From Polaromonas sp. (GTDB lineage Bacteria > Pseudomonadota > Gammaproteobacteria > Burkholderiales > Burkholderiaceae_C), in NCBI RefSeq assembly GCF_016185115.1, contig NZ_JACPOF010000020.1, positions 1 to 64,000 of the forward strand: DNA of 64,000 nucleotides. Reading direction: 5' to 3'. Position 1 is the stretch's first letter; each line of letters begins with the position of its first letter. Shown one piece after another: positions 8,816 to 16,729 of the stretch. The notes under the pieces are model-generated. The model was given only the letters and a program-made list of their open reading frames with translations, did no database searches and was not told where the DNA came from. Position numbers and translations under genes: made by a program.

Positions 8816-9841
8816 TCAAAGCGTGTACTGCACACGCGTCGGCAACTGGCCGGTCTCGGGCGAAATCCATGTATCCAGCCCCAATCTTGACCAGCTAGCG
8901 GCAGATTTGGCGTCCTGATCGGCAACGTTGCCGACTTCCGCTTCCGCCAGAGTGCGCGCCGCTCTGGCGTCCTCATGACGCAACCCCAGGCGCACCTGGA
9001 TATCCAGCGGGTCTATAAGGTAAAAGCGGGTCAGGAATTCCAGCCGCGCATTGCCCCCGGTTCCCGGCAAAAGCTGATGGAACAGAGCTTCCGGCAAATC
9101 ATCCAGATGGATGGACAGACTGCTGCTGTAGTCGTCTATCTCGCTGCCCAGGTAGGTATCCTCACCCAGGCAATGGGCCTGCAAGCCAAGATGCAGGCGC
9201 TGATCGGCGGGTATCGGCATGGCACGAAGTGTGCAACATTCAATGCGAACCTTTGCAGGGCTGAAGGCGTCACTCAAAAGTGTCTGCAGCCCCATGGCTG
9301 AACGCGGGTGCAGGTTGAACAGGCCGGCATAACGCAGCAGGTCACCGCTGTAGGGCAGTTGTTCACGTACCTCTGCATCATCAAGGCCCACAAATGAGTA
9401 CAGCCGATTGAGGACCTGCGTATCGCCGTCTTCCAGCACACGCAGCTGCAGCCGGTACTTGCGCCAGGCGTCAAAAAGCAGCGGATACATCGCATGGTGA
9501 ACGATGTCCAGGAAATCACGTGTTGCGTGGCGCCCCTCGCGCTCCTCTTCAAAAAGGTCTTCCGTGTAATAGGTGGGCAGGGGCGATGCCACACCGTAGA
9601 GCCCAAAGAAGTTGGCGGTGACGCGATAACCGCCCTCGGGCCGGGCTTCGATACCCTCGATGTCGTTGTCCGGGAAACCCAGGCCCAGCTTGGGGCGCAC
9701 GCGCAGGCTGTCCACAGGCAGCCCCCTCGCCTTGGCGAACAGATGCAACAGGCGCATGGCCTGGAAATAGGAGTAGCGCTCGCCGTGGGCGAGGAGCGAC
9801 TCCTCTACAGCAGCGGCTGCTGTCCCAATCTCGGCGGCCAT
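8816..9841 (-). CDS. tssG: T6SS baseplate protein TssG
   Basis: The 341-aa product (start ATG at 9841, MAAEIGTAAAAVEE) is a TssG/VasB/ImpH baseplate wedge subunit. Family landmarks include the N-terminal YSYFQAMRLLHLFA segment, the RPKLGLGFP block, the TANFFGLYGVASPLPTYYTEDL block and the LNLHPRS-like FNLHPRSAMGL stretch. A longer frame exists up to 9982, but those 47 residues lie entirely in the tssF coding region and do not look like TssG, so the internal start is chosen. It overlaps the tssF 3' end by 37 bp (9805-9841), consistent with translational coupling. TssF and TssG assemble with TssE and TssK around the VgrG hub. Confidence 0.92.
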   Translation of the reverse strand: MAAEIGTAAAAVEESLLAHGERYSYFQAMRLLHLFAKARGLPVDSLRVRPKLGLGFPDNDIEGIEARPEGGYRVTANFFGLYGVASPLPTYYTEDLFEEEREGRHATRDFLDIVHHAMYPLLFDAWRKYRLQLRVLEDGDTQVLNRLYSFVGLDDAEVREQLPYSGDLLRYAGLFNLHPRSAMGLQTLLSDAFSPAKVRIECCTLRAMPIPADQRLHLGLQAHCLGEDTYLGSEIDDYSSSLSIHLDDLPEALFHQLLPGTGGNARLEFLTRFYLIDPLDIQVRLGLRHEDARAARTLAEAEVGNVADQDAKSAASWSRLGLDTWISPETGQLPTRVQYTL

Positions 9842-11532
9842 TTGAACAGCGCTCCTGTGAATGCGTCTTCGAGCTCGACGCGGGTATATGAATTGATACT
9901 GGCGTAATCTGCAATAAAACGGTCCAGTACACAGCCAAACAGAAACATGTCGCCAATGCTGGCGAAAAAATCCAGTCTGCATTTGATGCGCACGAGCTGG
10001 CCCCGCAAAATGCTGCCACGGCCCACCAGCCTTGTTTCGCGCGTTGCGGTCACGTCCTGAATGCTGTCAACGCGCCGCCGGTTCGCGGCTTCTGCACCCT
10101 GCTCCTGCCGCTCCGAAAACACATACAGTCCAAGCAGAGCCTTCAGGTTCGCGGCGTTGGCAATCGACAGGAAATTCAACGAAACATGGGAGATCATGCG
10201 CCAGAGCAAAGCCTCACCAGAAGGGGGATTCACCGGCTGCGTCATGCGCCGGATATTGCGGAATGTGATGCGGTCCGGCGAGGTGTCTGTAGGCCGGCTG
10301 AGATCGCCCAGCTTCAGGCTTTCAGGCAGCATGCGGTTGGTGCAGGTCACCTGGACCGAGAGGGTTTCAGCAACAGGCAGCTGCCCCGCCGGATACGTGA
10401 CAGACAGATAGATATCACTGCCCCTTCCAACCGTGGCAGCGCGCCGGACGGTACGGTAGTTCAGATTGACTTCACCACCACCGGGTTTGAGCATGCCAAA
10501 AGGTGAGTACACGCGTTCGCGAGCAACGCCCTGCTGGTAGCCCACAACCTGGTCTACCGAATAGATCTGGTAGTGCTCGCGGTTGCCGCCTTCGGGCAGA
10601 AGCCGGTATTCGGTCGCCTTGTGGTCGTTTGAAATTGGATCGGCCGCGTGCTCGAACAGGTTGATCGCGGGAGTGATATTGAGCTGAAAGGTTTCCGTGC
10701 GGATCTCCGGCATCCATTCCGGAACCTGATCGAGAACCAGGGTGACTTCAAACGCACTGCCCTGGCCACGATCAGCCCAGCGGGCAATATCCTCGATATC
10801 AACAAACAGGAATTTTTCAGGCTGTACAAAAAATTCCTGCAGGCAGCGGTAACCCTGAAAGGCGTGCCTCGGGTATGGCAGCAGTTCCGCGTCAAAGCCC
10901 GACAAACGCAGTGATTTGGGGCCCAGTTCATATGCGGCGCCGTTGGTACCGGAGATGCTGACCGACCTGACGTGATGAGTCAGCAGCAACAGGAGCTTGG
11001 AGGCCTCCGCATAACCGCCACCCAGGAAAAGGCGAATATTTCCTGCCGGCCATTGCGAAACGTCGATCGCCTGCAATTCAAACCGCAGGACGATGCGCGC
11101 GGCGCTCCCGGCGCTGGCCACCAACTGAGCACTTGCAAGCGCAAGCGGATGCACATCCAGGTCGGCGCAGGTTCGAAAGCGGCACGGCGTGCCATCCACA
11201 GGCACTGAGTCAAGCTTGGTGCCTGCCGGTACACGCACGGTTTCTGCGAGGAGCCCCTTTGGCGCAAAACTCACCAGTGTGCAGGCAGGGATGGGACGCA
11301 GGTAATGGGGGAAAAGGAGGTTGGCCAGTTCCTGGACAAACTCGGGGAATTCATCGTCCAGCTTTTGCCGCGTGAGACCGGTAAGAAAGGCGACCCCCTC
11401 AAGCAGGCGCTCAACATCCGGATCGGCGGAAGCGCCGGACAGCATGGGCGCGAGCGCGGGGTTGGCGTGGGAAAACTCGACGGCCAGTTCCTTGAGCTTG
11501 TTCAATTCATCTTCGTAATACCGATTGAACAT
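9805..11532 (-). CDS. tssF: T6SS baseplate protein TssF
   Basis: The 575-aa protein begins MFNRYYEDELNKLKELAVEF, the classic TssF/VasA/ImpG start. It contains the DPDVERLLEGVAFLTGLTRQ and FPEFVQELANLLFPHYLRP blocks diagnostic for the family. It is the second wedge component of the T6SS baseplate. It lies between tssE (start 11993) and tssG, with which it overlaps. No anomalies in length or frame were seen. Confidence 0.95.
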   Translation of the reverse strand: MFNRYYEDELNKLKELAVEFSHANPALAPMLSGASADPDVERLLEGVAFLTGLTRQKLDDEFPEFVQELANLLFPHYLRPIPACTLVSFAPKGLLAETVRVPAGTKLDSVPVDGTPCRFRTCADLDVHPLALASAQLVASAGSAARIVLRFELQAIDVSQWPAGNIRLFLGGGYAEASKLLLLLTHHVRSVSISGTNGAAYELGPKSLRLSGFDAELLPYPRHAFQGYRCLQEFFVQPEKFLFVDIEDIARWADRGQGSAFEVTLVLDQVPEWMPEIRTETFQLNITPAINLFEHAADPISNDHKATEYRLLPEGGNREHYQIYSVDQVVGYQQGVARERVYSPFGMLKPGGGEVNLNYRTVRRAATVGRGSDIYLSVTYPAGQLPVAETLSVQVTCTNRMLPESLKLGDLSRPTDTSPDRITFRNIRRMTQPVNPPSGEALLWRMISHVSLNFLSIANAANLKALLGLYVFSERQEQGAEAANRRRVDSIQDVTATRETRLVGRGSILRGQLVRIKCRLDFFASIGDMFLFGCVLDRFIADYASINSYTRVELEDAFTGALFKWPPRLGQQPLL

Positions 11533-11579
11533 GATGGCCTCTGCGCTCGCTCAAGAAATGGTGAATGAAAACTCTAACC

Positions 11580-11993
11580 TCAGCGGATGTTGACCTTGCC
11601 GTTGGCGCCAACCGTCGTGGCCAGTTGCAGCGGTATCTCGCGATCGTCAACCTCAAGCTTGCCCTGAAGGCCAAACTGGATGGACAACACATCGCTGGAT
11701 TCGCTGCTCAAGGTCACCTTGGGGGACTTGATGCGCGGTTCGTACCTGAGCACCATCCGCCTGATCTCTTCTTCAATGTCGTTGACGGAACCTGCATTGA
11801 GCCCGCCAGCGATATTGGTGAAGTCAGGAACCCCGAAGCGGGGGTCCAGCTGCACACTGCCCTGCCGCGTATTCAGCAGGCGACGGAGGTGATCGGTGAC
11901 CGACCTGACGAGAACATCGACCTGGGTTTTGCTGGTTCTTTCCTCACCATCTTCCCAGGCCGCTATTCTTTCGAGCAGGCGGCGTTCCTTCAC
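11580..11993 (-). CDS. tssE: T6SS baseplate protein TssE (gp25-like)
   Basis: This 137-aa gp25/lysozyme-like baseplate protein has the N-terminal LLERIAAWEDG segment and the VRSVTDHLRRLLNTRQGSVQLDPRFGVPDF block, including the conserved LNTRQGS and GVPDF elements. The later region EEEIRRMVLRYEPRI matches the gp25 helix containing the conserved EPR motif. TssE links the sheath to the baseplate. The gene lies between hcp and tssF. Confidence 0.93.
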   Translation of the reverse strand: MKERRLLERIAAWEDGEERTSKTQVDVLVRSVTDHLRRLLNTRQGSVQLDPRFGVPDFTNIAGGLNAGSVNDIEEEIRRMVLRYEPRIKSPKVTLSSESSDVLSIQFGLQGKLEVDDREIPLQLATTVGANGKVNIR

Positions 11994-12026
11994 GACACGT
12001 CCGGGCTAGTTGCAGCCGGCGTCAAC

Positions 12027-12515
12027 TCAGGACTTCGGAGCAAGCCAGTTGTCTTCTGCTTCGATGCCATCAGGCTCGAAGGTCCAGGTGATCTTCTCGT
12101 AGGTGAACGACAGATCTTCCATGTGGCCCATCTGCTTGTTGTCGGGGTTCAGGCAGTTGGGTGTCCATGAACGGGCGCTGGTCAGAATCGCGTTCGAGAG
12201 CTTGACCGTGTAGTACTTTTCCTCGGTTCCCTTTGGAGAAATACGGTAGAACTCCAGGGCAACGCTCTTGAGCTGTTCGCCGGACGTCAGGGCCTGGAAC
12301 AACTTTGGCGAGGCCTTGTCGATTTCCTTGGTGACGGTCATGGGGTTGTGAACGCGCTTGCCGGTAGGCAGGCCGGTTTGCGGGCTCTTTGGGATCTCGA
12401 TGGTGTGCTCAACGGCTTGCACGAGGATCTTGCCTTCGTGACCCTTGACCTTGACGGAGCCTTCCATTTTTCCCTGGTTCTGGCCTTCGACGATGAGATA
12501 GCATGGCATTGGCAT
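12027..12515 (-). CDS. hcp: T6SS tube protein Hcp (TssD)
   Basis: The 162-aa protein begins MPMPCYLIVEGQNQGKMEGS, giving the typical Hcp hallmarks: an early beta-strand with a G-x-x-QG motif, HTIEIP and KRVHNPMTVTKEID blocks, and a conserved Trp-rich end (ITWTF). Hexameric rings of Hcp stack into the secreted inner tube. The start could also be the second Met two residues in. The 252-bp gap to tssC upstream, with a terminator-like hairpin, suggests that hcp also has its own promoter, as is common because Hcp is needed in high amounts. Confidence 0.95.
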   Translation of the reverse strand: MPMPCYLIVEGQNQGKMEGSVKVKGHEGKILVQAVEHTIEIPKSPQTGLPTGKRVHNPMTVTKEIDKASPKLFQALTSGEQLKSVALEFYRISPKGTEEKYYTVKLSNAILTSARSWTPNCLNPDNKQMGHMEDLSFTYEKITWTFEPDGIEAEDNWLAPKS

Positions 12516-12732
12516 GATGATTTCCTTTTTAAAGTTAAGACATTAAAAAAACTGTTACCCCTGCCAGCGCTGCTTTTTTGACCTCACCGCTGGCTCCTTG
12601 AATCACCGCGCCGTCATCCGGTCCGCCTGGTGATCTGCACATCCCTTAAACAATCTGTTGTGCATGTCTGTATTGTGGAAGCCATGTGTTTCGGCTCCAT
12701 TTCAGGGTGCGGGAGCCAAAGTTACAAACGAA

Positions 12733-12756
12733 ACAGGGCCTTTTGCGCCCTGCCGG
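12733..12756 (-). terminator. Putative intrinsic terminator or attenuator after tssC
   Basis: Just below the tssC stop the minus strand reads CAGGGC-GCAAAAG-GCCCTG followed by TTTCGTTTG: a 6-bp GC-rich stem with a T-rich tail. It lies in the tssC-hcp gap and may separate hcp expression from the tssBC transcript. The T run is interrupted, so termination may be partial. Confidence 0.5.
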
Positions 12757-12767
12757 TTTCTGCAGGC

Positions 12768-14255
12768 CTACTTCTTCTCGAGCTTGCCGACGAGCGAGAG
12801 GCTGAAGGAAGCGCCCATGTACTTGAAATGCGGACGCACCTTGAGGTCCACGCGGTACCAGCCCGGATCGCCCTCAACGTCCGACACGGTGATTTCTGCC
12901 TGGCGCAACGGCCTGCGGCTGCGAACACCTTCAGCAGGGTTATCCATGTCCGCCACGTACTGGCGAATCCACTGGTTCAACTCATTCTCAAGATCGCCGC
13001 GCTCTTTCCAGGTACCGATGTTCTCGCGCTGTATGACCTTGATGTAGTGCGCAAGGCGGCTCACGACAAACATGTAAGGCAATTGCGTGCTGAGCTTGTA
13101 GTTGAGCTCGGCTTCCTTGCCTTCCTTGGTGTTGCCGAAGAACTTCGGCTTCTGGCAGGAGTTGGCCGAGAAGAAGGCCGCGTTGTCACTGTTCTTGCGC
13201 ATGGTCAGGGCAATAAAACCCTGTTCGGCAAGTTCAAATTCGCGGCGCTCGGAGATGAGCACTTCCGCAGGAATCTTGTTCTGCAGCTCGCCCATGGACT
13301 CATACGTATACACGGGCAGGTCTTCGACGGTACCACCGCCCTGGGGGCCAATCACGTTGGCACACCAGCGGTAGTCGGCAAAGCTACCGGTCAGGCGGGA
13401 GGCAAAGGCAAATGCCGCATTACCCCACAGAAAGTTTTTGTTGCCCGCCGTGACGTCTTCCTTGTAGTTGAATTTCTTGGAAGGCACTGTGTCAGCCCCA
13501 TAGGGCACGCGCAACAGGAAATGTGGCAGCGTCAGTCCTACATAACGCGCATCCTCGCTTTCGCGGAATGAATTCCACTTGACGAATTGCGGCCCTTCAA
13601 AAACCGAAGCCAGGTCCTTGAGATTGGGCAACTGATCGTAGGAATCCACACCGAAAAACTCGGGGGCGGTCGCCGCAATGAAGGGCGCGTGACTCATTGC
13701 CGACACGCTGGCAACAGATTGCAGCAGCTTGATGTCCTGGCCGCCAGGTCCGAACTCGTAGTTGGCAATCATGGCGCCGAAAGGCTGGCCGCCAAACTGG
13801 CCGTATTCAGCGGTGTACAGGTTTTTATACAGGCCGGACTTGGTGATGTCGGCAGAATCCTGGAAGTCGTCCAGCAGCTTGGCCTTGCTGACGTTCAGTA
13901 CCTGGATTTTCACGTTCTCGCGGAAATTGGTGCGGTCCACCAGGAACTTGAGCGAACGCCACGCCGATTCCATCTTCTGGTAATCGGGGTGGTGAAGGAT
14001 GGTGTCCACCTGCGCACAAAGTTTTTTATCAAGCTCTGCAATCATGTCGTCAACGGTAGCCTGGGTGACGCGCTCAACCGCACGTTGCGGCTCCAGCAGC
14101 TGGGAGACAAACGCCTGCAAGCCCTGACGGGTGATGGAATAAGCGTCATCCCCCTGCTTGATGCGCGCTGTCTCGACCAGTTGGTCCAGCAGCGAGCCCT
14201 CTGCCGCTTCTGCGGGAGCTGCGGCAGGCTGCGCCTGATTGTTGGTGTCGGCCAT
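12768..14255 (-). CDS. tssC: T6SS contractile sheath large subunit TssC (VipB)
   Basis: The 495-aa protein is the VipB/ImpC sheath subunit. Visible blocks include DKKLCAQVDTILHHPDYQKMESAWRSLKFL (residues ~65-95), FGAMIANYEFG, and the C-terminal PLRQAEITVSDVEGDPGWYRVDLKVRPHFKYMGA region, all strongly conserved in TssC. With TssB it forms the cytoplasmic sheath whose contraction drives the Hcp tube. It starts 22 bp after the tssB stop. The N-terminal ~20 residues are Ala/Pro/Gln-rich and poorly conserved, as usual. Confidence 0.96.
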   Translation of the reverse strand: MADTNNQAQPAAAPAEAAEGSLLDQLVETARIKQGDDAYSITRQGLQAFVSQLLEPQRAVERVTQATVDDMIAELDKKLCAQVDTILHHPDYQKMESAWRSLKFLVDRTNFRENVKIQVLNVSKAKLLDDFQDSADITKSGLYKNLYTAEYGQFGGQPFGAMIANYEFGPGGQDIKLLQSVASVSAMSHAPFIAATAPEFFGVDSYDQLPNLKDLASVFEGPQFVKWNSFRESEDARYVGLTLPHFLLRVPYGADTVPSKKFNYKEDVTAGNKNFLWGNAAFAFASRLTGSFADYRWCANVIGPQGGGTVEDLPVYTYESMGELQNKIPAEVLISERREFELAEQGFIALTMRKNSDNAAFFSANSCQKPKFFGNTKEGKEAELNYKLSTQLPYMFVVSRLAHYIKVIQRENIGTWKERGDLENELNQWIRQYVADMDNPAEGVRSRRPLRQAEITVSDVEGDPGWYRVDLKVRPHFKYMGASFSLSLVGKLEKK

Positions 14256-14276
14256 AGTTTTTGTTCCTTCTGCGGT

Positions 14277-14771
14277 TTATTTGTCCTGAACACCCAACTC
14301 GGTCAGCAGTCGGGCGCGCACGCCTTCGTCCTGAACCAGCTCCTGGACCTTTTTGCGGAAATCCGGGATGTTGCCGAGCGGCCCCTTCAACGCCTTGAGG
14401 GCATCACGGAGTTCGATCATTTGCTTGAGTTCCGGCACCTTTTCGACGATGGCGTCTGGAGAGAAATCATTGATGGAGGCGAAATCCACTTTCATCGCCA
14501 GAACCGCATCCTTGTCGGCCTTGGGGTCGAGCTTGTTGGGGACAGACATGTTGAGCGAGAGCTTCTGGGCTTTCAGGACGTCGTTGAAGTTGTCCTTGTC
14601 GATGTTGATGGGCTTCATCTCTTCCAGCGGCGTGTCATCGTCGCGGAGGGTGTAGTCGCCCATGACCAGCAATTTCAGCGGCAGTTCGACTTCGGCCTGG
14701 GCATCGCCTGTAGCGGGGCGATAAACAATGTTGACACGTTCTTTTGGAGCTACTGAACCGTCTGTTGCCAT
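14277..14771 (-). CDS. tssB: T6SS contractile sheath small subunit TssB (VipA)
   Basis: The 164-aa product (ATG at 14771, MATDGSVAPKERVNIVYRP) matches TssB/VipA/ImpB: the PKERVNIVYRPATGDAQAEVELPLKLLVMGDYT opening and the L-rich C-terminal helix (LKGPLGNIPDFRKKVQELV). An AAAGGA-like ribosome site lies 7-8 bp before this ATG. An in-frame extension to 14951 adds 60 residues without TssB character and is rejected. This is the first gene of the visible operon; the region above it should hold the promoter. Confidence 0.94.
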   Translation of the reverse strand: MATDGSVAPKERVNIVYRPATGDAQAEVELPLKLLVMGDYTLRDDDTPLEEMKPINIDKDNFNDVLKAQKLSLNMSVPNKLDPKADKDAVLAMKVDFASINDFSPDAIVEKVPELKQMIELRDALKALKGPLGNIPDFRKKVQELVQDEGVRARLLTELGVQDK

Positions 14772-15185
14772 GGTTTTTTCCTTTATTGCCTGAAAGTGTG
14801 TAGGAATACACGCGTAATGACATGTAACTGCCAAAAGATGGTAACCCAGTTCCGTGAATTTATACAGGCATGTTTCACTCGTAACACGTCTGCCCGACGG
14901 GGACTGCAGAGGGCCAGGCCTGACACTTTTGCAGTGGGTCAGATGCAACACAGGAGCCGGGCAAGAGCAGCATGTTCAGCAGACTTGTTCCACCGCCGCC
15001 CAGAACCCGGTGCCAGGTAAATCTGATCTGGCTGGAAACGGTTGGACGAGCCGTCCTGCGAATCCAAAACGGGGATGCACCGATAGCCCTGGACGGTGTC
15101 CACGGTCCGTGATGAAGCTGCAGACGATGGCCGGCGCCGGACCGGCAATGACTTTTGTGCTGCAAGCTGCTTCGCCTGTCGCTTC

Positions 15186-15202
15186 GCTATCAAACAAATA
15201 GC
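15186..15202. repeat. Short interspersed dyad GCTAT-CAAACAA-ATAGC
   Basis: A 5-bp inverted repeat with a 7-bp AT-rich centre, followed by GCTTAACCCGCCC. Comparable GCTAT...ATAGC dyads are scattered through intergenic regions of Comamonadaceae genomes; that statement is from memory of such genomes, not from a search. Function unknown. Confidence 0.4.
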
Positions 15203-15504
15203 TTAACCCGCCCATCCTATATGGCTTTCAGGCAAAAATGATACCCAAAAACAGGTCGAAATCGGCTAAAAGAGCTTGTTTTTGGTCTTCCCGTGGGCCA
15301 AATTGGTAGCCACGGCAAATGCATCTTAAATAATACATTAGGCCATCTTATTTAAGACTCTTTAACTTTGAGACTTGCACTCTTCGTGCCACAGGGAAAT
15401 GACACTGCGCAAATCCCATTTCCGGGATCTCCTGCGCACTTCCCAGAGGCGAGCCCTGCGTCGGGCAGCGCTGCATGCATGATCATGTTGGAGTCGTTGA
15501 CCTT

Positions 15505-15550
15505 CAGGCCGCCATGCACCGCCATGTCAGGCCGCCATGCACCGCCATGT
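15505..15550. repeat. Perfect tandem duplication of a 23-bp unit
   Basis: The unit that starts CAGGCCGCCATGCACC and ends GCCATGT occurs at 15505-15527 and again, without mismatch, at 15528-15550, followed by the first six bases of a third copy. Each unit itself holds two GCCATG steps. It lies 150-200 bp before the LysR start and looks like replication slippage. Confidence 0.85.
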
Positions 15551-15702
15551 CAGGCCCGCCGGCCGATGCAGGTACATTTACATTCCGCGCCTGGCTTGGG
15601 AACCGCCGGCGCGATCCGCCTTCCCACAAACGGCATCCAACGGCGTCAAGGACTTTGATAAAACGCGATGTCAGGCACACATGCAACCAGGCGCTGCAAT
15701 TT

Positions 15703-16602
15703 ATGAAGTCTAAGGACCTGGACCTCAATCTACTTCCCGTGTTCGAGGCGTTGATGCGAAACCGGAGTGTCGCAAAGACGAGTATCGAGCTTGAGTACTC
15801 CCAGCCGGCAATGAGCAATCTTCTGGCAAAACTCAGGAAGTCGCTTGGGGATCAGCTCTTCGTTCGTGCGGGCAGAGGCATCACACCCACGCCGTATGCG
15901 GAGCAATTCGCAAAATCAGTGCTGCCGGCATTGAAGATGATCTCTGCGGGTATGCAGGGCGAATCCGCATTCGATCCACGCACATCAGAGCGCTCCTTCA
16001 ACCTGCTGCTGACCGACAGCGGTGAGGCAATATTCCTGCCGCGCCTGATTGCCTATTGCCAGATGAATGCACCAGGCATCCAGATCCGCGCTTCGTCAAT
16101 CCCCAGTTCCGGGTATGCGAATGCACTGGAAAAGGGACTGGCCGACATTGCGATCGGGCATTTGCGTGAGCTTCCGGAAAGCCTTGTTCGTCAATTGCTC
16201 TTCTCGGACTCACTGACCTGTCTCATGCGAAATGGTCATCCCTTTGCCGGGAAAAAACTGAGCGCCGAGCAATACCGCCGGGCCATGCATCTCGTTGTCA
16301 GGGCACCCGGCACAGGCAACGGAATCCCCCGGACCGTGGCCAACTACCGGGGCAAGATCGTGCCGCTGGCGGAGGTGACGCACTACTGGGCTGTCCCGGC
16401 CATCCTGGTGGACTCCGATCTGATCTGCACACTGTCCAGAAGGATCGCCAGCCAGATGAACGCACATGGAGAGTTCGTGCTTCTCGACCTCCCCTTCAAA
16501 TCCCCAAAATTCGACGTTCGCCAGTACTGGCATCCCAGCGCAAAAAATGACAAAGGCCATATCTGGTTGCGCAGAACAATCTACAAGCTCTTCTCCGAAT
16601 AA
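15703..16602 (+). CDS. LysR-type transcriptional regulator, NahR/LinR-like
   Basis: The 299-aa protein (ATG at 15703, MKSKDLDLNLLPVFEALMRN) has the LysR winged helix-turn-helix at residues ~5-65 (NRSVAKTSIELEYSQPAMSNLLAKLRKSLGDQLFVR) and a two-lobed effector domain. The C terminus YWHPSAKNDKGHIWLRRTIYKLF resembles the NahR/NodD-type subgroup that senses aromatic acids. A frame extending upstream to 15475 crosses the 23-bp tandem repeat and has no family similarity. It lies upstream of and co-directional with the M24 peptidase/TTT-receptor pair, which it may regulate through the 19-bp dyad at 16646. Ligand unknown. Confidence 0.93.
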   Translation: MKSKDLDLNLLPVFEALMRNRSVAKTSIELEYSQPAMSNLLAKLRKSLGDQLFVRAGRGITPTPYAEQFAKSVLPALKMISAGMQGESAFDPRTSERSFNLLLTDSGEAIFLPRLIAYCQMNAPGIQIRASSIPSSGYANALEKGLADIAIGHLRELPESLVRQLLFSDSLTCLMRNGHPFAGKKLSAEQYRRAMHLVVRAPGTGNGIPRTVANYRGKIVPLAEVTHYWAVPAILVDSDLICTLSRRIASQMNAHGEFVLLDLPFKSPKFDVRQYWHPSAKNDKGHIWLRRTIYKLFSE

Positions 16603-16645
16603 GTTGTGGATTAGTCCTTTTGGCGCTTTTCTGCCATGCAATATC

Positions 16646-16664
16646 TGAAATGAAGTTCATTTCA
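16646..16664. promoter_or_regulatory. Perfect dyad TGAAATGA-AGT-TCATTTCA, putative operator
   Basis: An 8-3-8 perfect inverted repeat 43 bp after the LysR stop and 66 bp before the M24 peptidase start, so it sits in the promoter region of the peptidase/TTT-receptor operon. It is a plausible binding site for the adjacent LysR regulator or another dimeric repressor. Confidence 0.55.
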
Positions 16665-16729
16665 TTTTCTTTATTGTTTGTGCACCCGCATATGCCTATT
16701 CTCCAAAGCCTAACTACTTCGGAGACAGA

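Larger units (their letters stand above)
14772..15702. other. 931-bp intergenic region between tssB and a LysR regulator
   Basis: No convincing gene is seen. Short open frames here lack family resemblance and good ribosome sites. It must hold the tssB promoter (minus strand) and the LysR gene promoter (plus strand). It contains the GCTAT-N7-ATAGC dyad at 15186-15202 and a perfect 23-bp tandem duplication at 15505-15550. I could not pick out a reliable -35/-10 or sigma-54 box. Confidence 0.6.

Noticed and set aside
14772..14951. 60-codon upstream extension of tssB
   Set aside because: No similarity to TssB; the ATG at 14771 has a ribosome site and the standard family start.
15475..15702. Upstream extension of the LysR gene
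   Set aside because: The extra 76 codons run through a 23-bp tandem repeat and show no LysR similarity; the helix-turn-helix begins normally from 15703.
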